Part shown: in pieces, positions 21,483 to 30,710 of the stretch | Position numbering within the stretch: the stretch's first letter is position 1 | Layout: the number at the start of each line of letters is the position of its first letter | Assembly: GCA_021731145.1 (NCBI GenBank) | Contig: JAKFXX010000032.1 | Span: 1-64,000, forward strand | Direction of reading: 5' to 3' | DNA length: 64,000 nucleotides | Origin: Gammaproteobacteria bacterium | GTDB lineage: Bacteria > Pseudomonadota > Gammaproteobacteria > Ga0077554 > Ga007554 | The notes under the pieces: generated by a model | What the model saw: only the letters and a program-made list of their open reading frames with translations | Databases searched by the model: none | What the model was told of the DNA's origin: nothing | Made by a program: the position numbers and the translations under genes

Positions 21483-21917
21483 CTACCTTATCGCAAGCTT
21501 CTTGGCCGCAGTCACCGCCTTTTTCGGCAGCGTCAACGTCAACACGCCGTCAGTATATTTTGCCTGGCTTTCGGTTTCATCCACGTCTTGGGCGAGCGTA
21601 AAGCTGCGGTACATGCTGCCATAATAGCGTTCGCTACGCAGCAACTTCTCGCCTTCCTTTTCTTCTTTTTCTTTTTTCACTTCGGCGCTGATGGCAACCT
21701 GATTGCCATTGATCGTTACATTAATATCCTCTTTGTTTACGCCTGGCATCTCGGCACGCACCGTGTAGGCCTTGTCATTCTCGGAAATATCGAGTGTGAG
21801 CTGCGGTTTGCCCAGCATTTCATGGCGCAACGGCCTGACAAAGTCCCGCATCAACTCCTCAAGCCTGTTGTCAAAGGCGCTGATATCAAAGGGATTAAAC
21901 CGAACAAGATTGGTCAT
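21483..21917 (-). CDS. Hsp20-family small heat-shock protein
   Basis: The 144-residue holdase chaperone binds unfolding proteins. A short N-terminal arm (MTNLVRFNPFDISAFD) precedes the alpha-crystallin domain: LDISENDKAYTVRAEMPGV, KEDINVTINGNQVAISAEVK and the conserved end YTDGVLTLTLPKK. An ideal ribosome site (AAGGAGACATGTC) precedes the ATG. The promoter region carries a perfect FNR-type box centred near -41 of a TATATT -10 element, so expression may respond to oxygen rather than only to heat. Confidence 0.92.
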   Translation of the reverse strand: MTNLVRFNPFDISAFDNRLEELMRDFVRPLRHEMLGKPQLTLDISENDKAYTVRAEMPGVNKEDINVTINGNQVAISAEVKKEKEEKEGEKLLRSERYYGSMYRSFTLAQDVDETESQAKYTDGVLTLTLPKKAVTAAKKLAIR

Positions 21918-21955
21918 GACATGTCTCCTTTTCCTTGAGTGGGAACTGCAAGGGA

Positions 21956-21997
21956 AATATATACCCGGCTAACTCAAGAAACCTTGATATAGATCAA
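21956..21997 (-). promoter_or_regulatory. FNR/Anr box and -10 element of the Hsp20 gene
   Basis: TTGAT-ATAG-ATCAA at 21984-21997 is a perfect match to the FNR/Anr/Crp-Fnr consensus. On the minus strand the TATATT at 21961-21956 would give a start near 21949, placing the box at about -41.5, the class II activator position. On the plus strand CATACT at 22020-22025 would place the same box at about -41.5 for the lactate-dehydrogenase-like gene, though that hexamer is weaker. The spacing is seen in the sequence; the activation itself is inferred. Confidence 0.7.
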
Positions 21998-22073
21998 TAA
22001 AAATGCAGTTATTACCCCTCATACTGGGCAGTGTGGGCGGTTAGTAAGATGCTTTTTTAACGGATACAAGTAT

Positions 22074-23090
22074 ATGGTTGCCGATATTACCTTTTACGAT
22101 GTCTCGGAAGACCAGCACCCGCTGCTGCGCAGGGCGCTTCATAATTATCCGTTTTGGGACGCCCGGCTGGTGGAGGAACCACTGAGCCTGACAAATACCA
22201 CGCTTGCGGAAAAGAGCGCGGCTATCTCAATCTTCACCGATAGCCCGATCACCCTGGAGATACTTGAACGGCTTCCGGCGCTGCGCCTCGTGGCGACACG
22301 TTCTTCCGGTTTCGATCATATTGATCTGGCGGCCACGACACAGCACCGGGTAGCCGTGAGCAATGTGCCACACTATGCTGAAATCGCAAAAGCAGAATAT
22401 GCCTTCGGCCTGCTCATCGCCCTGATGCGGCGCCTGACGCCCACATTGAAGCGATGCACCAATGGCAACTTTTCCCGCATCGGTCTCACAGGGCAGAATT
22501 TGCACGGCAAGACGTTGGGGGTAATCGGCACTGGCCCGGTCGGGATGCAGGTGGTGCGCTTCGCCCACGCCTTCGGCATGCGCATCCTGGCCTGGGATCC
22601 TCTGCCCAATGCACAGGCTTATCTGGACCTTGAGGCCTTGTTGCCACAGGTGGATGCGCTTAGTCTCCACCTGCCTTATACCGGCACCCTGCATCACCTG
22701 TTCGATGAGGCGCGGCTGCGATTACTCAGGGCGGGAGCGGTGCTGGTCAATACCGCGCGCGGGGGGCTGATCGACAGCCGGGCATTGGCACGGCTGCAGG
22801 CGGAGGGACATTTCGGCGGTCTGGCACTGGATAGTTTCGAGGGAGAAAGGGTATGGCTCCATGCCCAGGCGCCCCTGCCGCGTGACCTGACACCAACGCA
22901 GCTTGAGCAGGCGCTGCACAGCTTTCAGTTACAGTTGGGTGAAAACGTCATCCTGACGCCCCACAATGCCTTCAACACCACCGAGACGTTGGAGAGTAGC
23001 CTGTCAACAACGATTGAAAACATAGGCGGATTTTTTGCCGGGCAACCGCAGAATATCGTGAAACTTGAGCACGAATCACCGCTCGAATAA
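22074..23090 (+). CDS. D-lactate dehydrogenase-like 2-hydroxyacid dehydrogenase
   Basis: The 338-residue NAD-dependent enzyme of the D-isomer-specific family would interconvert a 2-keto and a D-2-hydroxy acid. The dinucleotide motif is GVIGTGPVGMQV; the catalytic residues are the Arg in LVNTARGGLID, the Glu in ALDSFEGE and the His in LTPHNAF. Length and the YDVSEDQHPLLRRAL-like N-terminus suit the D-lactate dehydrogenase subgroup, but substrate cannot be proved from sequence. The FNR box upstream fits a fermentative role. The 3' end overlaps rlmD tail to tail by 15 bases. Confidence 0.85.
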   Translation: MVADITFYDVSEDQHPLLRRALHNYPFWDARLVEEPLSLTNTTLAEKSAAISIFTDSPITLEILERLPALRLVATRSSGFDHIDLAATTQHRVAVSNVPHYAEIAKAEYAFGLLIALMRRLTPTLKRCTNGNFSRIGLTGQNLHGKTLGVIGTGPVGMQVVRFAHAFGMRILAWDPLPNAQAYLDLEALLPQVDALSLHLPYTGTLHHLFDEARLRLLRAGAVLVNTARGGLIDSRALARLQAEGHFGGLALDSFEGERVWLHAQAPLPRDLTPTQLEQALHSFQLQLGENVILTPHNAFNTTETLESSLSTTIENIGGFFAGQPQNIVKLEHESPLE

Positions 23091-24398
23091 TGCGATGGAT
23101 TCTACGTGCGTGGTATGCGGGAACATGTCCATGACACCTGCGCTGACCAGGCGGTAGCCATGATTGTGCACCAGCTCGGCGGCATCACGCGCCAAAGTGG
23201 CGGGATTGCATGAGACATACACCATGCGCGAGGCACCAAACGCAGACAGGTGTTTGACGGCCTCAAAGGCACCAGTGCGGGGCGGGTCGAGCAGTATCTT
23301 GTCAAAACCGGGGCCGGCCCATGAATAATCCACAGCAAGATTCAAATCGGCGGCATGGAACTCAACATTGGTGATGCCATTGCGTTGCGCATTGTCGCGT
23401 GCGCGTTGCACCAGTTCCTCGCTCCCCTCCACGCCCACCACGCTGCCCGCGCGCCGCGCCAGCGGCAGTGTGAAATTGCCCAAGCCACAAAACAAATCGA
23501 GTATTCGCTCGCCCGGCTGCGGGTCCAATAGCTCCAGCGCACGATTGATCATCGTGCGGTTGAGTTCGACATTCACCTGGGTGAAGTCGGTGGGCAGGAA
23601 GAACAGCTCGAGATCGTAATCCGGCAGACGATAGCTGAGCGTGGCGGACTCCGGCCACAGCAGTGTCGCTGTCTCCGGTCCACCCGGTTGCAGATAGATC
23701 TGAAAACCGTGGCGCTCGCCAAATCCACGCAGCCTGATTTGATCGTCGCCATCAAGATCGGCAAGGGTACGAAACACCAAGGCGGTATGATGGTCGCCTA
23801 CTGCAATCTCAATCTGTGGTATGCGGTCACGCGCGTCCATGCCATTGAGCAACGCCCGCAGCTCCACAATGCGCTCACCCACGGAGGGATCAAGCACATC
23901 GCAGCGCGTCAGGTCGGCGAGCAGGTTGCTGCGTTTTTCACGGAAGCCCACCAGCATTGCCGGTTTTTTTATCGCATATTTCGCGCTCAGACGCGCCTTG
24001 CGCCGGTATCCCCGGTGTCGCCCGGTGAGCGGGGACAGCAGGGATTCAGGGGCCACCTTGCCGATGTGTGCAAGGCTGTCGAGCAGCACCTGCTGCTTGG
24101 CGAGAATCTGTGCCTCAACCGCCATGTGCTGCAGGCTGCAGCCGCCGCACACATTGAAATGCGGGCAGCGCGGTTCGACACGGTGCGGTGAGGCTTTGAG
24201 TATCTGCACCACTTGGCCTTCATCATAACGCCTGTGTTGTGCGACATAGGTAAACATCACCTCCTCGCCCGGCAACGCCCCTTCGATAAACACCGCCTTG
24301 CCGCCGATATGCGCCACGCCACGGGCGTCCTGAGTCAGGGATTCAACATCGGCCCGCACCGGTTCGGCCGGCATTTTTTTGAGATTGCGTCTTGTCAT
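23076..24398 (-). CDS. rlmD: 23S rRNA (uracil-5)-methyltransferase RlmD
   Basis: RlmD (RumA) methylates a single uridine of 23S rRNA (U1939 in E. coli). From ATG 24398 the 440-residue protein has an N-terminal TRAM RNA-binding domain. An iron-sulfur motif CPHFNVCGGCSLQH and the SAM fold ERILDLFCGLGNFTLPLA follow. The catalytic-nucleophile region is VYVSCNPATLARD. The E-rich FQIYLQPGGPETATLLWPES region is typical of RlmD. An upstream ATG at 24437 adds 13 unconvincing residues. It is the last gene of a cysM-exonuclease-rlmD run. Confidence 0.92.
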   Translation of the reverse strand: MTRRNLKKMPAEPVRADVESLTQDARGVAHIGGKAVFIEGALPGEEVMFTYVAQHRRYDEGQVVQILKASPHRVEPRCPHFNVCGGCSLQHMAVEAQILAKQQVLLDSLAHIGKVAPESLLSPLTGRHRGYRRKARLSAKYAIKKPAMLVGFREKRSNLLADLTRCDVLDPSVGERIVELRALLNGMDARDRIPQIEIAVGDHHTALVFRTLADLDGDDQIRLRGFGERHGFQIYLQPGGPETATLLWPESATLSYRLPDYDLELFFLPTDFTQVNVELNRTMINRALELLDPQPGERILDLFCGLGNFTLPLARRAGSVVGVEGSEELVQRARDNAQRNGITNVEFHAADLNLAVDYSWAGPGFDKILLDPPRTGAFEAVKHLSAFGASRMVYVSCNPATLARDAAELVHNHGYRLVSAGVMDMFPHTTHVESIALFER

Positions 24399-24411
24399 GC
24401 TTCGGTGTTTA

Positions 24412-25182
24412 TTACCGCCACGCCTGCAGAAACTCATTGAGGTGGGTCTTGTTCTCTTTGATCAGTGCATCGCGCAGGCGCTGGCTCTCCCCAGCGTAGG
24501 ACTCAGCAGTAAGGCGCCCCCTGATCAACTCAAAGCGCAAATAGACGAGGTAGGTGTTGAGCACATCCGTCTCGCAATAGTTGCGGATGCCGATGATATC
24601 GCCGCGCTGGTAGCTGTCCCACACCTGGGCGCCGTGCATGCCCATCTTGCCGGGAAAGCCCAACAACATGGCGATATCGTCCAGCGGTGCGGTGGCGCGC
24701 GCCTGAAAACCCGACAGCACATCCATCAGATCGGTATGCCGGTCATGATAGCGGTTCAGGTAATTGTTCCAGCGAAACTCGCGATTATCATCTCCGGTAT
24801 CCCAGTAACGCGGCGCGGCGATGCCGTGCAGCAAGGCGCGATAGTGCAGCACCGGGAGATCAAATCCTCCGCCATTCCATGTCACCAGGGTGGGGGTGAA
24901 TCTGTCGATGCCGTCGTAGAAGCGCTGGATCAACTCCTGCTCCGGGGCATCCGGCTCACCCAACGACCAGACCTTGACGGTATCGCGGGTGCGCAGAACC
25001 GCGGAGATTGCAACGATCTTTTGCAGGTGCAGGCGCAGAAAATCCGAACCGCCAGTCTCCTGGCGGCGCAGGTGATACATCACTTCGGCAACGTCCTTGT
25101 CGCTCAGCCCCTCCAGCGCATGAAGCCGCCGGCCCGCCTCGACATCAGGCACCGTTTCAATATCAAAGACAAATACATTCAT
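24412..25182 (-). CDS. 3'-5' exonuclease related to the PolB exonuclease domain
   Basis: The 256-residue protein of the DnaQ-like fold has acidic catalytic motifs: VFDIETVP (Exo I DxE), VTWNGGGFDLPVL (Exo II) and YCETDVLNTYLVY (Exo III, with the D). It matches the PolB-like predicted exonuclease family often found near cysM/rlmD in gammaproteobacteria. Its physiological substrate is unknown. The start overlaps the cysM stop (ATGA at 25182-25179) and the stop is 13 bases before rlmD, so the three genes are probably one operon. Confidence 0.85.
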   Translation of the reverse strand: MNVFVFDIETVPDVEAGRRLHALEGLSDKDVAEVMYHLRRQETGGSDFLRLHLQKIVAISAVLRTRDTVKVWSLGEPDAPEQELIQRFYDGIDRFTPTLVTWNGGGFDLPVLHYRALLHGIAAPRYWDTGDDNREFRWNNYLNRYHDRHTDLMDVLSGFQARATAPLDDIAMLLGFPGKMGMHGAQVWDSYQRGDIIGIRNYCETDVLNTYLVYLRFELIRGRLTAESYAGESQRLRDALIKENKTHLNEFLQAWR

Positions 25183-26069
25183 TCAGGAAATACCCCGGTA
25201 GACAGATAGCGATCACCCCGGTCGCAGGCAATGCTGACGATCACGGCGTTCTCCACTTCTTGTGACAGACGCAATGCCGCGTACAGCGCACCACCGGAAG
25301 AAATGCCCGCGAAAATACCCTCGCGCGCCGCGAGCAGCCGCGTGGTGTCCTCCGCCTCCATCTGCCCCACTTCCATGACACGATCCACACGGGAGGCGTC
25401 ATAAATCCTCGGCAGGTATTCCTTGGGCCAGCGGCGGATGCCCGGGATATTGGCGCCCTCTGCCGGGTGTACGCCAACAATCTGGATAGCGGAGTTTTGT
25501 TCCTTGAGATAGCGCGATACGCCCATGATGGTGCCGGTGGTGCCCATGGCGCTGACAAAGTGGGTGATCTTGCCGCCAGTGTCGCGCCAGATCTCCGGGC
25601 CGGTGCCTTCGTAGTGGGCGCAGGGATTGTCAGGATTGGAAAACTGATCGAGCCGCTTACCCTGCCCCGCCTGCTCCATATGCACAGCCAAATCACGAGC
25701 CGCCTCCATGCCCCCTTCGCGCGGGACAAGCACCAGCTCCGCACCAAAGGCCTTCATCACCGCGCGACGCTCCACGCTCATATGCTCGGGCATGATCAGC
25801 ACCATACGATAACCCCTGATGGCGGCGGCCATCGCCAGGGCGATGCCGGTATTGCCGCTGGTGGCCTCGATCAAGGTATCGCCAGGCGCAATCTCACCAC
25901 GCGCCTCGGCGTGACGTATCATGCTCAGGGCGGCCCGATCCTTGACCGAGCCGGCGGGATTGTTACCCTCCAGCTTTACCAGAACGGCGTTGCTGGTGGC
26001 GCCCGGCAGACGCCGCAACCTGACCAGCGGGGTATTGCCGACAAATGTTTCAAGTGTTGAGAAATTCAT
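25179..26069 (-). CDS. cysM: Cysteine synthase B
   Basis: CysM makes cysteine from O-acetylserine and sulfide or thiosulfate with a PLP cofactor. The 296-residue length is typical. The PLP lysine lies in NNPAGSVKDRAALSM, the substrate loop is EATSGNTGIALAMAA, and the CysM-type C-terminal GISSGGALYAALRL is present. The first gene of its operon, it is divergent from the TonB-dependent receptor across a 140-base gap (26070-26209). Confidence 0.93.
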   Translation of the reverse strand: MNFSTLETFVGNTPLVRLRRLPGATSNAVLVKLEGNNPAGSVKDRAALSMIRHAEARGEIAPGDTLIEATSGNTGIALAMAAAIRGYRMVLIMPEHMSVERRAVMKAFGAELVLVPREGGMEAARDLAVHMEQAGQGKRLDQFSNPDNPCAHYEGTGPEIWRDTGGKITHFVSAMGTTGTIMGVSRYLKEQNSAIQIVGVHPAEGANIPGIRRWPKEYLPRIYDASRVDRVMEVGQMEAEDTTRLLAAREGIFAGISSGGALYAALRLSQEVENAVIVSIACDRGDRYLSTGVFPE

Positions 26070-26209
26070 AATGGTAATTTTATCTCAATTTTTGCAGACA
26101 AACGCCCTTTTCTTTAGAATAAGGCCGATAGTTCTTCTCTTACAGCGTACGTGGCCATCCCCTGACTGACGCCCCCCGAAAAATACATTCTAATCCCGGA
26201 ATCCCTACT

Positions 26210-28204
26210 ATGTATAAAAACAGCCACGCCCTGAAAGTGGCATTACTGACGTGTTTGGAAATCATGCTATCAATGACCGGCCATGCACATGCGGAAAACA
26301 GCAAGGAAACCGGAACAAAAATGCTCTCGGACGAGGATTTTCTTGGAAAAATGCCTGTCGTACTCTCTGCCTCACGCCTCTCTCAACCCCCGGCTGAAGC
26401 GCCCGCCGCAACCACGCTCATCGACCGCGACATGATCAACGCCTCGGGAGCACGCGAGCTGGCCGACCTCTTCAGGCTGGTACCGGGCTTTCAGGTAGGG
26501 TATGCGAGCGGCCACTGGCAAACCGTAACCTACCATGGCCTGGCAGATACCTATGCAAAACGCCTGCAAGTCCTGGTCGATGGACGCTCGGTATATACCC
26601 CCGCCTTCGGCGGCGTGCAATGGAGTGACTTGCCGCTGGCACTGGACGACATCGAGCGCATCGAGGTGATACGCGGCCCGAACATGGCGAGTTATGGCGC
26701 CAACGCCTTTCAGGGAGTTATCAACATCATCACACGCCACGCCTCACAGGATGCGGGCACACGCATCAAGGCGATAGCGGGATCAAAAGGCGTGGCGGAG
26801 GGCTTTCTGCGCCATGGCGGCACAAACGGCAACCTCGACTACCGCTTCACCGTTGGCCACCGCGAGGATAATGGCTTCGACAACCGCAACGACAGCAAAC
26901 GTGTTTCTCTGGCTACGCTGCGCGCCGATTACCGTCCCAACACGAATGACACCGTCATGTTTCAATTCGGGCTCAACACCGGCCCGCGCGGCATGGGTGA
27001 GCTGCCGGCACAGAATAACCCAAACCCCACCAATAACGAACACACAAGAACCGTCAACAGCCGTTATGAACAGCTCCGCTGGCAACGCAGCATGAATGCC
27101 GATCAGGAAATCAGCATTCAATTTTTTCACAATTACCACCAGGCCAGTGAGGCATGGCTTACGCCACCGCTGAAAATCATTGGTGGCGCGCAATTCCCCA
27201 TGAACGAGGACGTGACAGCGCAGCGTTATGATCTGGAGCTGCAACACAACCTGAGCCCCTTTGAAAGCTGGCGTTTCGTATGGGGCGCGAGCACCCGCGT
27301 CGACCAGGTCACTTCACCCACGTTCCTGGGCACGACACAAACGCTTAACCATAGACTGCATCGCTTGTTTGCCTCCAGTGAGTGGCGTATCACACCGGCA
27401 TGGCTTTTGAACATGGGGGCGATGCTGGAAAAAAACGACATTACCAACACGGATATTGCGCCACGCCTGGCGGTGAACTACCTGATCAACGAACACCATT
27501 CGTTACGCGCCAGTGTTTCAAAAGCGCTACGTACGCCAGTGATATATGAGAACCGCGCCGACTATAAGGCAACCTTTGGGCCGTTACGAAACCAGCTTTA
27601 TCTTGGCAGTAACACTCTGATGCCAGAAACCATAGTCTCGCAAGAAATGGGCTATCTTGGCAACTTCCCGGCGGCGCACCTTGCACTGGACATCAAGATT
27701 TTTCAGGATGAAATAAAGGGCCTTATCAGTGCAGGCCAAGTCTCCTATGCCGCCGACAATGTCGACGGAAAGACCCGGCAATTCCTGAATGGCGACAACG
27801 CCACCATCCGTGGCGCGGAAACCCAGATAAAATACACTCCCCAAAAAAACACGCAAGTGATATTGAGTTATGCCTATACCGATATCAACAGCAGCAACTA
27901 CTGGATTCGCTACTCAACGACAGCCCCTGCCAACTCGCTCAGCCTGCTGGCCATGCAAAATTTGCCGGGCAATTTGCGGGGCAGTCTTGGGTACTATCAA
28001 ACCGACAAAGTTTATTATATAGGCATGGTTACAAAAGAGAGCGCCGGCGCAATGAAACGGCTCGATCTGCGTCTTGCACGCCCGTTCCGTGGCGGTGAAA
28101 TTGCAGTGGTCGCTCAAAATGTCCTGGATGGCTACCAGGAATACCGATACCAGAATGTCTTCGACTCGCGCTGGTATGCGACACTGACCTTGGACCTGCA
28201 ATGA
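26210..28204 (+). CDS. TonB-dependent outer-membrane receptor
   Basis: The 664-residue protein has a signal peptide (VALLTCLEIMLSMTGHAHA), a plug domain (about residues 55-170) and a 22-strand barrel ending in an aromatic-containing strand (WYATLTLDLQ). The plug carries AATTLIDRDMINASGARELA, LVDGRSVYTP and IERIEVIRGPNMASYGANAF. The size is closer to vitamin B12/colicin-type receptors than to large siderophore receptors. The substrate cannot be read from sequence. The next two genes, a solute-binding protein and a hybrid kinase, follow closely on the same strand with no transporter permease. This suggests a sensing role for the locus. Confidence 0.88.
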   Translation: MYKNSHALKVALLTCLEIMLSMTGHAHAENSKETGTKMLSDEDFLGKMPVVLSASRLSQPPAEAPAATTLIDRDMINASGARELADLFRLVPGFQVGYASGHWQTVTYHGLADTYAKRLQVLVDGRSVYTPAFGGVQWSDLPLALDDIERIEVIRGPNMASYGANAFQGVINIITRHASQDAGTRIKAIAGSKGVAEGFLRHGGTNGNLDYRFTVGHREDNGFDNRNDSKRVSLATLRADYRPNTNDTVMFQFGLNTGPRGMGELPAQNNPNPTNNEHTRTVNSRYEQLRWQRSMNADQEISIQFFHNYHQASEAWLTPPLKIIGGAQFPMNEDVTAQRYDLELQHNLSPFESWRFVWGASTRVDQVTSPTFLGTTQTLNHRLHRLFASSEWRITPAWLLNMGAMLEKNDITNTDIAPRLAVNYLINEHHSLRASVSKALRTPVIYENRADYKATFGPLRNQLYLGSNTLMPETIVSQEMGYLGNFPAAHLALDIKIFQDEIKGLISAGQVSYAADNVDGKTRQFLNGDNATIRGAETQIKYTPQKNTQVILSYAYTDINSSNYWIRYSTTAPANSLSLLAMQNLPGNLRGSLGYYQTDKVYYIGMVTKESAGAMKRLDLRLARPFRGGEIAVVAQNVLDGYQEYRYQNVFDSRWYATLTLDLQ

Positions 28205-28244
28205 TCGCCGCGCCTGAGTGTGACCATGAACTGAAGCAAGAGAA

Positions 28245-29237
28245 ATGCCTCGCTTCGTGATCAATGGTGTTTTTTGGAAACCGCACTTGCTGCTTGGTCT
28301 TCTCCTGCTCATCATGTCGCCGGCCATTGCCACCGCAGCGAATATTACAATTGTCGCCAATCCGCAAGAGGACTCCCACGCTGAATTGATAGAGGGCGTG
28401 AAAGCCGCGCTTGCGCGACACCCTGGCAACGGGTTCAATATCAACATCGTTCCTCTGGCGTCACTGGATAACAACAGCATTCGGGAACGGGATTTTCTGG
28501 ATGCTGATCTCATCGTTACAGTGGGAACAACAGCCGCACAGCAAGCTGGGCAACTGAGTATCCCGGCAATCGCCAAAACACCGTTGCTTCACGCTCTTAT
28601 CCCTAAAATAAATTTTGATAGCATCACCCAGCGGCGGCGGACTGAAGCTAATCCTGCGCGCGATTTATCAGCTATCTATCTTGACCAGCCACTGCCACGA
28701 CAGTTCGATCTATTGCGTCTGGCACTGCCTCAATACAAGCGGCTTGGGGTAGTGCTGGGGCCAGCCTCGCAAACACTCCTGCCAGACATGGAGGACGCCG
28801 CAGAAAAGGAAGGTTTACACCTCTACAGCCGCACCGCAAGAAACGAAGGTTCGCTGATAGCGACACTCAACGATGTGCTGGCGGAAAGCGATATGATACT
28901 GGCCATTCCTGATCCATTGATATTCAATCGTTACACAGTGCAAAATCTGCTATTGACAACCTATCGCCAAAAAACTCCCGTCATCGGGTTTTCGCAGGCC
29001 TACGTCCGGGCAGGGGCGCTTATGGCAGTCTATTCCACACCCACGCAGATCGGCCAGCAAGTCGCGGAGACGCTACGTCTGGCCGCCACCAAGAACTGGA
29101 AACTACCGGCACCACAGTATCCGCACAATTACACCATCACGATCAACCATCAGGTAGCACGTTCCCTGGGGCTGCGTCTGCCCAACGAGAACGATCTCCA
29201 GCTTCGTCTGCAACAAATAGACAACCCATCCTTATGA
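28245..29237 (+). CDS. Periplasmic binding protein (ABC substrate-binding, TrpX-like family)
   Basis: The 330-residue secreted protein has a signal peptide (LLLGLLLLIMSPAIATAA) and two Rossmann-like lobes: ITIVANPQEDSHAELIEGVK, DADLIVTVGTTAAQQ, KRLGVVLGPAS and PVIGFSQAYVRAGALMAVYS. It fits the PF04392-type substrate-binding family. No ABC permease or ATPase accompanies it. Its last four bases overlap the start of the hybrid kinase gene (29234). It probably presents a ligand to that kinase's periplasmic domain rather than serving uptake. An AAGAGA site precedes the ATG. Confidence 0.75.
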   Translation: MPRFVINGVFWKPHLLLGLLLLIMSPAIATAANITIVANPQEDSHAELIEGVKAALARHPGNGFNINIVPLASLDNNSIRERDFLDADLIVTVGTTAAQQAGQLSIPAIAKTPLLHALIPKINFDSITQRRRTEANPARDLSAIYLDQPLPRQFDLLRLALPQYKRLGVVLGPASQTLLPDMEDAAEKEGLHLYSRTARNEGSLIATLNDVLAESDMILAIPDPLIFNRYTVQNLLLTTYRQKTPVIGFSQAYVRAGALMAVYSTPTQIGQQVAETLRLAATKNWKLPAPQYPHNYTITINHQVARSLGLRLPNENDLQLRLQQIDNPSL

Positions 29238-30706
29238 AGCGCTGGAGCATCAAAAATAAAATCCTGCTTCTGGCGCTGCTGCCCGCCACGGTCATCGCCC
29301 TGCTAATCACTGCCTACTTTACCAGTATGCGCATCGCAGACCTTGATCAGACGTTGCTGAATCGCGGCAAGGCCATAACAACACATGTCACCCAGGCAAG
29401 CGAATATGCGGTTTTCTCCGGCAACCGTGACATCCTCCGCGATCTGGTGAATGCCACACTCAAGGAAACTGATGTCGTCTCGGCCATTATCACCGACGTC
29501 CAGGGTGTGCCACTGGTCAAATCAGGCGCGACCCCGGCACCTGCTGGCTTACCAACAGAGGCACACTCAAACACCGCCATGACACTCTCGGCGAACAAAA
29601 AATTCCTGGTATTCCATTCGCCGATCCTGCTCGCCGGAATCGCCATCGACGACTACGCAGACACAACAGGAAGCGCGCAACGCCAGCCTCTTGGATATGT
29701 CACCATCGCATTGTCACGGGCAAGCACAGTGAAAAAACAAGAGGAGGCGTTTGTCACCGCACTGTTTATGATTTTCGCAGGATTGATAGTGAGCGCATTA
29801 ATCGCGTTGCGCATGGCGCGCGGTGTTACGCGACCGATAATGAATGTAACTGAGGCAATGAAGCGGCTGGAGCAGGGTGATCTTGAAATTCATATCGCAC
29901 CCACATCCACCGATGAATTGCGCGTCCTTGAAACAGGCATTAACTCAACGGCCTCCGCACTAAAAGCCGCGCAAGATGAACTGCAAGACAAAATAGCCCA
30001 GGCCACGCTGGATTTGCGCAACACACTGGACATGATGGAGCTGCAAAACGCCGAACTGGATAGTGCGCGCCACAATGCGCTTGAGGCGAGCAGGGTGAAG
30101 TCCGAGTTTCTTGCCAACATGAGCCACGAAATCCGCACACCTATGAATGCGATTGCCGGATTCACGAACCTTATCCTGAAAACAAAGCTGGATGATGAGC
30201 AGCGTGATTACATAGAAACTATCCGAAAATCCTCTGAAAATCTGCTTGCCATCATCAATGACATTCTTGATTTATCGAAAATCGAGTCCGGCAAACTGAA
30301 GCTGAACAATGTCGCATGTGATCTGCGCGAATGCCTCGACGAGGTACTGTCACTGCTCGCACCCATCGCTCACGAAAAGGGCCTGGAACTGGTGCCGATT
30401 GTCTATTCCGATGTGCCATTTCATCTTGGTGGTGATCCTCTAAGAGTAAAGCAACTCATCACCAATCTGGTGGACAATGCCATCAAGTTTACCCATGAGG
30501 GCAGCGTAGTGGTCCGCGTCATGCTCGATGATGAGGATAGCTCTGACCAGACCATACTGCGCATCAGCGTCACCGATACCGGCATCGGCATCGCACCGAA
30601 GGACCGGCAACGGTTATTCTCAGCCTTCACCCAGGCGGACACTTCGGACACACGAAAATATGGCGGGACAGGACTCGGACTTGCCATCTGCAAGAAACTT
30701 GGTTGA
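29234..30706 (+). CDS. Hybrid sensor histidine kinase, N-terminal part (frameshifted)
   Basis: The 490-residue 5' section of a BarA-like kinase has a first membrane segment (KILLLALLPATVIALLITAYF) and a periplasmic sensor of about 140 residues. A second membrane segment (ALFMIFAGLIVSALIAL), a HAMP linker, and a coiled coil follow. HisKA has its phospho-acceptor in ANMSHEIRTPMNA, and HATPase boxes are NLVDNAIKFTH, DTGIGIAP and GGTGLGLAICKKL. The frame then hits a stop at 30704-30706. Removing one G of 30701-30702 restores LVEQMGGEIGLES and joins the receiver domains, so this is a one-base frameshift or a sequencing error. The kinase core itself is complete. Confidence 0.85.
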   Translation: MKRWSIKNKILLLALLPATVIALLITAYFTSMRIADLDQTLLNRGKAITTHVTQASEYAVFSGNRDILRDLVNATLKETDVVSAIITDVQGVPLVKSGATPAPAGLPTEAHSNTAMTLSANKKFLVFHSPILLAGIAIDDYADTTGSAQRQPLGYVTIALSRASTVKKQEEAFVTALFMIFAGLIVSALIALRMARGVTRPIMNVTEAMKRLEQGDLEIHIAPTSTDELRVLETGINSTASALKAAQDELQDKIAQATLDLRNTLDMMELQNAELDSARHNALEASRVKSEFLANMSHEIRTPMNAIAGFTNLILKTKLDDEQRDYIETIRKSSENLLAIINDILDLSKIESGKLKLNNVACDLRECLDEVLSLLAPIAHEKGLELVPIVYSDVPFHLGGDPLRVKQLITNLVDNAIKFTHEGSVVVRVMLDDEDSSDQTILRISVTDTGIGIAPKDRQRLFSAFTQADTSDTRKYGGTGLGLAICKKLG

Positions 30707-30710
30707 GCAG

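Noticed and set aside
26070-26209. Cobalamin riboswitch in front of the TonB-dependent receptor
   Set aside because: The gap is only 140 bases and shows no recognisable B12-box or pseudoknot elements.
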